In this document: piece after piece, positions 1 through 5,508 of the stretch
Position numbering within the stretch: the stretch's first letter is position 1
Layout: each line of letters opens with the position of its first letter
Assembly: GCA_030740295.1 (NCBI GenBank)
Contig: JASLXP010000962.1
Coordinates: forward strand, 1-5,508
Reading direction: 5' to 3'
DNA from: Planctomycetota bacterium
Lineage (GTDB): Bacteria; Planctomycetota; PUPC01; JACPCR01
DNA: 5,508 bases
The notes under the pieces: model-generated
The model's database searches: none
Told to the model about the DNA's origin: nothing
The model's input: only the letters and a program-made list of their open reading frames with translations
Translations under genes and position numbers: made by a program

Positions 1-77
1 AAAGCGGCCATGAGGCCAACAGAACTCTGGACTCGGAGAAACCAATTACAATTGTCTCCGCACCAAACGAGAAGTGA
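1..77 (+). CDS. C-terminal tail of a probable Gfo/Idh/MocA-family oxidoreductase (5'-truncated by window edge)
   Basis: Reading from base 3, the frame is open from the left edge to a TGA at 75-77 and gives about 24 residues, including GHEANRTLDSEKPITI. Proteins of the Gfo/Idh/MocA NAD(P)-dependent sugar or inositol dehydrogenase family often end with a helix and strand of the form 'AANRSLETGRPVxI', where an Ala-Asn-Arg/Leu-Ser element precedes an acidic turn and a Pro-Val/Ile strand. The tail seen here has that shape. The codons look like those of the downstream genes. The next gene starts 62 bp later on the same strand, consistent with an operon. The family call rests on one short segment and no catalytic or nucleotide-binding part is in the window, so it is tentative. 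Another frame (1-138, ending in TAA) is also open but gives a basic, family-less peptide. Confidence 0.42.
   Translation, partial: SGHEANRTLDSEKPITIVSAPNEK
34..60. repeat. interrupted inverted repeat (hairpin) near the end of the upstream gene
   Basis: CGGAGA at 34-39 is the exact reverse complement of TCTCCG at 55-60. Inside it, CAAT at 43-46 pairs with ATTG at 51-54 around a TACA loop. The stem has ten pairs, with a three-base bulge (AAC) on the left arm only. It lies within the probable coding tail of the upstream gene and is not followed by a T-run, so it does not look like a standard intrinsic terminator. It could be an RNA structure in the intercistronic region or chance. Confidence 0.35.
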
Positions 78-107
78 GTCTTCAACTATTAAAGGGCTTT
101 TTGAGTC

Positions 108-121
108 TGCCCGAACGGGCA
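108..121. repeat. short perfect inverted repeat upstream of the reductase gene
   Basis: TGCCCG (108-113) and CGGGCA (116-121) are exact reverse complements separated by AA. The element ends 18 bp before the reductase start codon and its right arm overlaps the purine-rich putative Shine-Dalgarno segment. If folded in mRNA, the stem would partly hide that ribosome binding site. No T-run follows, so a terminator is unlikely. It could equally be an operator half-site pair or chance. Confidence 0.3.
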
Positions 122-127
122 AGGAAG
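121..127 (+). promoter_or_regulatory. putative ribosome binding site of the aldo/keto reductase gene
   Basis: AAGGAAG lies 12 bases before the ATG at 140. It is purine-rich and partly matches the anti-Shine-Dalgarno sequence, but the spacing is longer than ideal. No better site lies closer to the start. It supports the ATG at 140 only moderately. The start is supported better by the protein alignment, because the N-terminal REFGQTGMELSVMGLGG is where this family usually begins. Confidence 0.4.
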
Positions 128-139
128 TGAGACGATAAG

Positions 140-1012
140 ATGGAGTATCGAGAGTTTGGACAGACCGGGATGGAGTTGAGCGTGATGGGGCTGGGAGGAC
201 TGCTTGCCCAATTCGAAGGCCGGTATGGGCATCCATCCCCGGAAGTGAAACGAGCGATGTACCTGCGGGCGGACGAGCGAGGGATCAATCTCTTCGATAT
301 GGGATATGGAGATGAAGTGCATATTCCTGAAGAAATCAAGGGGCCCGCAGACAATCGGTATTTCTCTCTGAAAGTTGGCGAACCAAAAGCAGAAGACCTG
401 GACACGATCATCGAGAAGCATCTTCTTAACATCCGCCGGGACACTATCGATATCCTGAGAGTCCATCACCGTGCCTTTATGAATGACCCAGAGCTTGTGA
501 AAAAGATCGTGAGATTGAAAGACTCCGGCAAGGTCCGCGCGCTCTGCCTGATCCGGCACTACCCGGAAGACCAGGATGCATACGCCGAACGGGGACCTGA
601 GCTGGATGCCGACGCAGACCTGGTGATATACAACTATGTCTGCCGCACTCACGAGGCCGGTATCGAAGCCTCCGCGCGGTCCGGCAAGGGAGTCCTGATC
701 ATGAAAGCCCTGGGCGGGCAGTTTCTCGGATGGAAAGAAATGACGGAAACGGACTGGTCTGATAAAGGAGAGGAGGAGGCAGTGCAACTGTCCGCGCATG
801 GTGAAGGACTCAGGCAGGACCTGGGCCTGGTATATCCCTTCGTAGCGGGTCCATGGCACGAGCTGGCTGGCGGGATCGGGAAGCCACTGTCCACGAACCG
901 AGCTATTGGCTGGGTACTGGAAAACTCCGGGGTGAGCAGTGTTCTTGTAGCAGTGGCAAGCGTCGAGGAACTGGATGAGGCCCTCGGGTCTGGCTTTCCA
1001 ATTCTCGTTTAG
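140..1012 (+). CDS. aldo/keto reductase family oxidoreductase
   Basis: This is a 290-residue protein of the NAD(P)H-dependent aldo/keto reductase superfamily, a cytoplasmic TIM barrel that interconverts carbonyls and alcohols. The N terminus (EYREFGQTGMELSVMGLGG, residues 2-20) is the typical first strand. The catalytic tetrad can be placed as Asp53 and Tyr56 (FDMGYGDE), Lys78 (YFSLKVG) and His109 or His110 (DILRVHH). The C-terminal cofactor-side segments are also visible: GKVRALCLIRH (130-140), GKGVLIMKALGG (183-193) and GVSSVLVAVASVEELDEAL (264-282). The length is normal for the family. Two things are odd. Asp53 and Tyr56 are three residues apart, where the usual DTAxxYG motif has five. The usual Gly near the phosphate loop is Ala271, with no obvious basic residue for the NADP 2'-phosphate, so NAD(H) use is conceivable. 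It lies between a probable Gfo/Idh/MocA gene and an Amidohydro_2 gene, which suggests sugar or polyol oxidation. The substrate cannot be told. Confidence 0.88.
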   Translation: MEYREFGQTGMELSVMGLGGLLAQFEGRYGHPSPEVKRAMYLRADERGINLFDMGYGDEVHIPEEIKGPADNRYFSLKVGEPKAEDLDTIIEKHLLNIRRDTIDILRVHHRAFMNDPELVKKIVRLKDSGKVRALCLIRHYPEDQDAYAERGPELDADADLVIYNYVCRTHEAGIEASARSGKGVLIMKALGGQFLGWKEMTETDWSDKGEEEAVQLSAHGEGLRQDLGLVYPFVAGPWHELAGGIGKPLSTNRAIGWVLENSGVSSVLVAVASVEELDEALGSGFPILV

Positions 1013-1017
1013 GAAGA

Positions 1018-1077
1018 CCTTTGAACTTCGGATTCCCTGAGCCCTGAAATCTGGACCTTGAACCTCTGAGCCCTGCA
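1018..1077. repeat. degenerate heptamer array, unit close to CCCTGAA
   Basis: Almost the whole spacer after the reductase stop codon can be parsed into seven- or eight-base units: CCTTTGAA (1018), CTTCGGA (1026), CCCTGAG (1035), CCCTGAA (1042), ATCTGGA (1049), CCTTGAA (1056), CCTCTGAG (1063) and CCCTGCA (1071), with two extra bases at 1033-1034. The ten-base core CTGAGCCCTG occurs exactly twice, at 1037-1046 and 1066-1075. The units are too diverged to be a recent microsatellite. Low-complexity intergenic runs built on TTCAGGG/CCCTGAA are familiar in several environmental phyla, and this looks like a decayed copy. No function is known. Confidence 0.6.
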
Positions 1078-1088
1078 TCCATTTACCA

Positions 1089-1094
1089 TGAGGA
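1089..1094 (+). promoter_or_regulatory. ribosome binding site of the amidohydrolase gene
   Basis: TGAGGA lies eight bases before the ATG at 1103, which is good Shine-Dalgarno spacing. It settles the start at 1103, where the protein begins directly with its metal-binding strand. An in-frame ATG at 1088 is closed by a TGA at 1097 and cannot be the start. Confidence 0.65.
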
Positions 1095-1102
1095 CCTGAA
1101 AG

Positions 1103-1954
1103 ATGATCATCGATTCACACACTCACGCCTGGCTCCGCTGGCCTTATGAACCGCCGGTTCCTGACCATGAGAGCCGGGGTACAGTAGAGCAACTTCTTTT
1201 CGAGATGGAGCAGAATGGAGTCGACCAGGCAGCCCTGGTCTGTGCCCGTATCGATCACAATCCGGACAACAATGAATACGTCGCGGAATGCGTCAGGAAG
1301 TATCCCGACAAGATTCATCAATTCGCGGATGTCGATTGTTCATGGAGCGATACCTATCACATTCCTGGCGCAGTCGATCGGTTATCCAGGATTGCTGATG
1401 AGTGCCCCATCAAAGGTTTTACCCACTACGTAAGAGGCGACGATGACGGTTCATGGTTCCTTGGCGATGAGGGGACTGCGTTTTTCAAAAAAGCGGAGGA
1501 GCTCAAGCTGATCGTGAGCTTTGCGATTGGCATTCAACTTCAACCAGTGCTTCGACAGATTGCAGAACGATTTCCGTCCATACCGTTCCTCTGTCATCAC
1601 ATGGCAGGCGCGAGGGCGACAGAGGCAAGCCCTTATCCCCGTCTCAAAGAGCTTCTGAAGTCGGCCAGTGTTTCGAACATCTACATAAAGATGTCCGGCT
1701 TCCACTACGTTTCACACGTGGACTGGGACTATCCTTATCCCGATACCGGCTGGATTGTGCGCACATTATATGAGCACTTCGGTCCAGCGCGGCTTTGCTG
1801 GGGATCCGATTACCCGGTGGTCCGTCAGCACATGACATACAAGCACGCGTTGGAGGCATTTCGGACCCACTGCCCTTTCATTCCGGAAGAGGACAAAACC
1901 GAGATCCTTGGTGAAGCACTCAATCGTCTTCTGATCTCGGGCCAGGCCAGCTAA
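1103..1954 (+). CDS. Amidohydro_2 family metal-dependent hydrolase (lactonase/decarboxylase-like)
   Basis: This 283-residue protein belongs to the Amidohydro_2 branch of the amidohydrolase superfamily (COG2159/COG3618-like), cytoplasmic TIM-barrel enzymes that include sugar lactonases, 2-pyrone-4,6-dicarboxylate lactonase and ACMSD-type decarboxylases. The first strand carries the His-x-His metal motif (IDSHTHAW, His6 and His8). Strand five gives FLCHHMAG with His165 or His166 as the next ligand. The strand NIYIKMSGF (192-200) follows, and the late Asp ligand is Asp236 in CWGSDYP. Residues 197-216 are unusually aromatic (SGFHYVSHVDWDYPYPDTGW) and probably shape the substrate pocket. The length is usual for the family and all expected ligands are present, so it should be active. 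It follows the reductase by 90 bp on the same strand, suggesting co-expression, and hydrolysis of a lactone made by the neighbouring oxidoreductases is a reasonable inference. The exact substrate is unknown. Confidence 0.88.
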   Translation: MIIDSHTHAWLRWPYEPPVPDHESRGTVEQLLFEMEQNGVDQAALVCARIDHNPDNNEYVAECVRKYPDKIHQFADVDCSWSDTYHIPGAVDRLSRIADECPIKGFTHYVRGDDDGSWFLGDEGTAFFKKAEELKLIVSFAIGIQLQPVLRQIAERFPSIPFLCHHMAGARATEASPYPRLKELLKSASVSNIYIKMSGFHYVSHVDWDYPYPDTGWIVRTLYEHFGPARLCWGSDYPVVRQHMTYKHALEAFRTHCPFIPEEDKTEILGEALNRLLISGQAS

Positions 1955-1975
1955 GAAAGCACCTGTGCAGCTTTC
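1955..1975. terminator. weak hairpin directly after the amidohydrolase stop, possible terminator
   Basis: GAAAGC (1955-1960) and GCTTTC (1970-1975) are exact reverse complements around a nine-base loop, starting one base after the TAA. An alternative inner pairing is GCAC (1959-1962) with GTGC (1965-1968). The stem is short and only half GC, and the following ACTTTCGG is not a proper T-run. It sits in the right place between convergent genes but is a weak candidate. The rest of the gap to 2052 holds one ten-base palindrome (GAAGGCCTTC, 2011-2020) and nothing else recognisable. Confidence 0.3.
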
Positions 1976-2052
1976 ACTTTCGGGAAAAACAGATTCGGGC
2001 CGAGGCTCTTGAAGGCCTTCGTCTGCCGTTCATCGCGGCCACACGACGCGGT

Positions 2053-5000
2053 TCACTTTCTGGCCTGCTGGTCGCTCTTCACGGCCCCCACGCGTCCCAG
2101 CGCGTCCCAGGCGAGGATCATCCAGTTTGCGCCGGATTCCGGAGGAAGAGTTACCTGAGCTTTGTGCTCGGTCCGATTCGCCGGCAAGCCAAGGCCCTCC
2201 CAACGTTTCGTACCTTTCAGCCGGTAGAGGAATCGGCACGTGGCTGGCCGGCTCGTTTTGAAAGTCACGGCCAGATTGCTCCGCCGGGTTTTCCGTCCGA
2301 GGAAGGCCTGTTCGACCGGGGCCGTCTCATGTTTCATATCGGTGATGACCAGGGGGGAGGCTTCTGCCAGCTTTGTTGCGGCTGCCATGAGCTTCAGTCT
2401 GAACTGGCTGGCGCGCTCAGGTTCCGCAGGTGCCGCCAGCACTTGATCGATGGCCTCCCGGACCAGCTTCTGTGCCTGCGATGGATTCTTGCTGTCCTTT
2501 CCCAGACGCTCCACCAGTCGGATGAGCTGCCAGTCCTCAATGCCTTCCCTGGATGCCTCCCAGCGCCGAGATGAAATGGGGCCGCTTGCCGCAGGATAGA
2601 TGACACCGCAGTCAGCGATGGGGCCGTCGAAGTCGTCCCAGGGATCGCCTCGCCAGGAGTTGTAGGCCCAGTAGAAAACGCCCTCCACGCCGAGGCTTGC
2701 TGCATACCAGGGCTTCAACCGGTGATAGGAGTACGGCGACAGAGCCTTCATAAACGTCGAGCACGTGTAGGTGTAGACCGGCTCTCCTGTCTGTTTGTAG
2801 TATTTCAACAGCTCGCCTTCGGTATCACGGTGCAGCAGCGTATTCAGATGGGGAATCCAGACGTCGATGTAAGGATCGATCCGCTTCACTTCTGCCAGGC
2901 TCTGAGCTCCGTCCATGACGAGGCGCACTCTTGGGTCTATTTCGCGCAGCAGCTTCCCGCCCTCGACCACGAATTCTATGTTAGGCCCGGTGGCTTCGTC
3001 CCACACCTGCACGCAATACTCATCGTAGCGAAGGCCAAGCGCTTTGAGGTGGTTCAGCCAGTGGGTGTAGGTAAGTCGAAACGCTTTGTCCCACGACTTG
3101 TCTCTGAATTTCCATCCATATTTCTTGGTCACGCGCCGCTGAAAATCGCGAATGATGCCGTAAGCGAAAAGTATCTGGCCGCGCGCTTTTCGAGCGTATT
3201 CGATTTTGATGCGCAGCATGCGATCGTAGGACGAATAATCGAAGCCTCCTTTCGGATTGCCTTCGGCATCGAATTCAGGCGAAGCCATGTGCGTGTTGAT
3301 GAGATAGAAGTTCACCTTGTGCTCGAAGAGGTCCCGGACGTAAGCCTCGTCGCGGGCATAGTCCCAGTTGTAGACTGCGAATCCCGGACTGGTGGCGAGC
3401 CGCAGAGGCTTCACGTCGAGTCTCACTGTCACCGTCTTGGCCGGTGGAGGTCCCTTGAGCGCGGTCGTGGCCAATGGCCTTGCCGCCAGCGTGCATTCGT
3501 ATTGGCCAGGTGGCAGGTCGCCGGCCGGAAGCGTAATCCACACTTGGCGGCTCTCCCCCGGCGGAACGTCCAGTCGTCCGGTTCGGTTCAGGGGGATCAG
3601 CGGATCGGCAACGACCTTTCCGCCGCGCAATTGCTGCCAATCCGGGACGGACAGGGCCGGAGCGACGCCCTCAAAGGTCAGATCGTCCGTGCTGCCTTCC
3701 ACAAGCAGGAAGTCATCCAGCCACACGCTGCCGGTACCCCCGCCCGCATCGTAGACGACCAGTTGATATCCAGGGCTCTCCGGCATGGAGAAGGAAAATA
3801 GCATCCGACGCCAACTGTGGGTGCCACCTATGGGACGTGAGCCAGCCGCGTAGGTCCAGCCTTTATTGATTACCTTGACATAAACGTTCTGCGTCGCGCC
3901 CTCTGACCTGGCCCAGAACTGGAGCGTGTAACGCTTGCCGGCCTCCAGCTCGAGATTCTGCCTCACGGTAAAGGTCTTGCCCGCGGTGGGACGTTCAATC
4001 GCAAGCACATTTCCTCGGCCGGGATGTGCAGCGAAGCTGTGACTCTCCTGGCTGCCAGTGACATTCCTCCAGTCATCGGGAACGCCGTCACGGTCGGCAT
4101 CGTCGTTTAGTCCGGGGTTCTTTACCAGGTTTTCTGCTTCGGTGGACAGCGGCGCCAGCCATTGAAAATCGCTCGCCGTCACCCGCAGGCGCAGGGGAGC
4201 TTCGCTCAGGTTGGTGATGATGACATTGCCCGACTCATACTCGTTCACGAGCGAGGTGAAGTTGAGTTCCGATATGCTCTCGCAACTGTCCGGAAATTCT
4301 GTTCGCCCGATATTGAGCCAATTGTTCTTTGTCCAGACAGGCCAGCTCATTCGGCTCAGTTTTCTAGCTGACGCAGCCACCGATGCATTGAGTTTCTGGT
4401 AATTCTTCGCCTTCAGCGGCTTGCCTTTTTCAATGCTGAGGTTGATGGCCCCCCGCAGGGCGCCGGCATCTTCCTCTGCCCCGGACATCGCGGCGGTCAA
4501 CGAACTGTAGAGGGAACTGTCTTCGGAAAGCTTGCCCTGGAGCTTGTTCAAATCCTGGATAGAGCGATCCAGAGTGGCCAGCGCCGGCCGGGGCTGAACA
4601 TTCGTCGGCACGGCCACACGCCACACGACCTGTTTGCCGATTCGGGCTCCGAAGACCGTCTCGTCTGCTGACAGGCCTACCGGATAAGTCAACTCGACCT
4701 CCCCGCCGCCTGCGCCAGTCTGCACCACTTTACTTCCCGTTACCTGCACGTCTGCCACAGTGCCGGGCGCGAGCTTGAGCTGCACGCGTGCCCGATTCGC
4801 GCCGGGCACTGGCTCTGGAATCTCGATAGCCTGGAGTCGGGCCGCGGTTTCCGCGAACACAAGCTCTCCAAAACGTTCAGGCTTGAGGAACTTGCCATAC
4901 GTGCAACTCCAACTTGACAGCTCGTCTTCGACCTTGCGTTCCCGGCAGAAATTAGCGCGCCACTTCTCACCGGACTTCACCGGCCCGCCCAGATCGCTCC

Positions 5001-5508
5001 ACGGTACCGTAAACTCCACACTCCAGGCATCCCGCTCCACAAAAGCTCTTACTTCAAGAGCAGGATTCCATTTGTCTGATCGGTCCTTCGCCTCGTAAGT
5101 CACTCCGAGGCTGTTGGAGATGACATGGTACCAGCCCTTTTGGCCCGGCCGCTGGATGAAGATCTCGACGCAGTCATCGCGCCATACCCCACTGTCACGT
5201 TTCGTGTACTTTGCCGCAAGCTGATTGATTCTCGGCTCGTCACAGCGAAAAGCGACATGCAGTCCCGCGTCGCTGTAGAAAACAGAGGCCCTGGTCTGCG
5301 TCTTGGCCGGCCCCTTCCCTTCAGCCTCGATAAAGGGAAACAACTGTGCGCAGCTCTTCCACCCAGCATCATCCAGGCGACCGTCCACAACGGGTTCCGG
5401 GCCTCGACCGACCTGAGCCAGAGGGAACTTCGCCCAGGTGCTGCCGGGCACGAGCACAGGCAGCAACACCAGCAACTTCGTTATTCTCAGACGACCAGAC
5501 GTTCTTGC
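2053..5508 (-). CDS. secreted multidomain GH123/DUF4091-type glycoside hydrolase with CBM9-like and CBM4/9-like modules (5' end beyond window)
   Basis: Residue numbers count from the TTG codon at 5475-5473. The frame stays open for 11 more codons to the window edge, encoding a basic stretch (RTSGRLRITK) before the hydrophobic LLVLLPVLVPGSTWA. That is a signal peptide with likely cleavage after Ala15, so the true start lies outside and the protein is exported. Residues about 22-208 form a CBM9-like domain (PVVDGRLDDAGW; DDCVEIFIQ; WSVEFTVPWSDL). About 296-380 is helical. A beta-sandwich starts near 408 (NEYESGNVIITNLS) and resumes near 615-690 (PPGQYECTLAARPL). A CBM4/9-like module (449-593) lies between, opening with a DxDxDGxxD calcium motif (459-467). 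About 690-985 is the catalytic barrel, with Asp826-Glu827 in VQVWDEATG and the DUF4091-like end SRRWEASREGIEDW. A C-terminal beta domain (about 1042-1133) follows. GH123 enzymes cleave beta-N-acetylgalactosaminides using such an Asp-Glu pair. The substrate here is unproven, and the extra modules make it about twice the usual length. Confidence 0.85.
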   Translation of the reverse strand, partial: ARTSGRLRITKLLVLLPVLVPGSTWAKFPLAQVGRGPEPVVDGRLDDAGWKSCAQLFPFIEAEGKGPAKTQTRASVFYSDAGLHVAFRCDEPRINQLAAKYTKRDSGVWRDDCVEIFIQRPGQKGWYHVISNSLGVTYEAKDRSDKWNPALEVRAFVERDAWSVEFTVPWSDLGGPVKSGEKWRANFCRERKVEDELSSWSCTYGKFLKPERFGELVFAETAARLQAIEIPEPVPGANRARVQLKLAPGTVADVQVTGSKVVQTGAGGGEVELTYPVGLSADETVFGARIGKQVVWRVAVPTNVQPRPALATLDRSIQDLNKLQGKLSEDSSLYSSLTAAMSGAEEDAGALRGAINLSIEKGKPLKAKNYQKLNASVAASARKLSRMSWPVWTKNNWLNIGRTEFPDSCESISELNFTSLVNEYESGNVIITNLSEAPLRLRVTASDFQWLAPLSTEAENLVKNPGLNDDADRDGVPDDWRNVTGSQESHSFAAHPGRGNVLAIERPTAGKTFTVRQNLELEAGKRYTLQFWARSEGATQNVYVKVINKGWTYAAGSRPIGGTHSWRRMLFSFSMPESPGYQLVVYDAGGGTGSVWLDDFLLVEGSTDDLTFEGVAPALSVPDWQQLRGGKVVADPLIPLNRTGRLDVPPGESRQVWITLPAGDLPPGQYECTLAARPLATTALKGPPPAKTVTVRLDVKPLRLATSPGFAVYNWDYARDEAYVRDLFEHKVNFYLINTHMASPEFDAEGNPKGGFDYSSYDRMLRIKIEYARKARGQILFAYGIIRDFQRRVTKKYGWKFRDKSWDKAFRLTYTHWLNHLKALGLRYDEYCVQVWDEATGPNIEFVVEGGKLLREIDPRVRLVMDGAQSLAEVKRIDPYIDVWIPHLNTLLHRDTEGELLKYYKQTGEPVYTYTCSTFMKALSPYSYHRLKPWYAASLGVEGVFYWAYNSWRGDPWDDFDGPIADCGVIYPAASGPISSRRWEASREGIEDWQLIRLVERLGKDSKNPSQAQKLVREAIDQVLAAPAEPERASQFRLKLMAAATKLAEASPLVITDMKHETAPVEQAFLGRKTRRSNLAVTFKTSRPATCRFLYRLKGTKRWEGLGLPANRTEHKAQVTLPPESGANWMILAWDALGRVGAVKSDQQARK
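2091..2110. repeat. exact 10-bp tandem duplication inside the glycosidase gene
   Basis: CGCGTCCCAG occurs twice head to tail, at 2091-2100 and 2101-2110. On the minus strand it encodes part of AWDALGRVG near the C terminus. Ten is not a multiple of three, so the two copies are read in different frames, and gain or loss of a copy would shift the last roughly 15 codons. Nothing suggests the frame is currently broken. Confidence 0.6.

Noticed and set aside
1..138. Alternative reading of the left end, open to TAA at 136-138, one base before the reductase ATG
   Set aside because: The one-base spacing is tempting for an operon, but the peptide is basic, Ser/Arg-rich and unlike any family. The frame ending at 75-77 gives a more protein-like tail.
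1018..1077. CRISPR array
   Set aside because: The units are seven or eight bases long and degenerate, with no spacers and no cas genes.
89..1078. Long antisense open frame (329 codons, minus strand) covering the whole reductase gene
   Set aside because: Its product has no recognisable domain, begins in the heptamer array (MQGSEVQG) and lies fully opposite a gene with clear aldo/keto reductase motifs. It is a by-product of codon composition.
2011..2020. Palindrome GAAGGCCTTC as a terminator or operator
   Set aside because: A ten-base palindrome without loop or T-run, seen once in a convergent gap, is within chance expectation.
2722..3801. Long plus-strand open frame (359 codons) opposite the glycosidase
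   Set aside because: It shows no domain signature and lies opposite the well-supported catalytic and CBM regions, so it is a shadow of the real gene.
5473..5475. TTG as the true start of the glycosidase
   Set aside because: It would remove the basic n-region of an obvious signal peptide, and the frame is open upstream to the window edge.

Overview
The window is bacterial DNA, moderately GC-rich by eye, carrying three substantial genes and the tail of a fourth. All four fit carbohydrate or small polyol/lactone metabolism. The domain styles (a GH123/DUF4091-type glycosidase joined to a CBM9-like and a CBM4/9-like module, an Amidohydro_2 lactonase-type hydrolase, an aldo/keto reductase, and a probable Gfo/Idh/MocA tail) recall polysaccharide-degrading, often uncultured lineages such as Planctomycetota, Lentisphaerota, Verrucomicrobiota or Hydrogenedentota. 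No marker gene is present, so this assignment is only an inference.

Layout: the left end (1-77) holds the last 24 or so codons of a plus-strand gene whose C-terminal residues resemble a Gfo/Idh/MocA-family oxidoreductase. A short gap with two small inverted repeats follows. Next comes an aldo/keto reductase family gene (140-1012, +). A 90-bp spacer contains a degenerate heptamer array of the form CCCTGAA. An Amidohydro_2 family metal-dependent hydrolase follows (1103-1954, +) with a clear ribosome binding site. These plus-strand genes are co-directional and closely spaced, so they may form one transcription unit. A redox enzyme beside a lactonase-type hydrolase is the classic pairing for oxidising a sugar or polyol to a lactone and then opening it.

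A convergent 98-bp gap (1955-2052) separates them from the minus-strand gene that fills the right 63 percent of the window (2053 to the right edge). It encodes a large secreted multidomain protein. From the N terminus it has a signal peptide, a CBM9-like domain, a helical linker, a beta-sandwich interrupted by a CBM4/9-like domain that begins with a calcium-binding DxDxDGxxD motif, a GH123/DUF4091-type catalytic barrel with an Asp-Glu pair, and a C-terminal beta domain. Its reading frame stays open to the last base of the window and its signal-peptide n-region continues past the first possible start codon, so the gene is 5'-truncated here.

A plausible joint picture, which is inference, is that the exported glycosidase releases sugars from a polysaccharide or glycoprotein glycan and the cytoplasmic oxidoreductases and hydrolase process a derived sugar or polyol. 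No RNA gene, mobile element, CRISPR array or phage signal was found. No convincing undescribed system is visible. The most unusual points are the architecture of the large glycosidase, the shortened active-site loop of the reductase, and the heptamer array between the two plus-strand genes.
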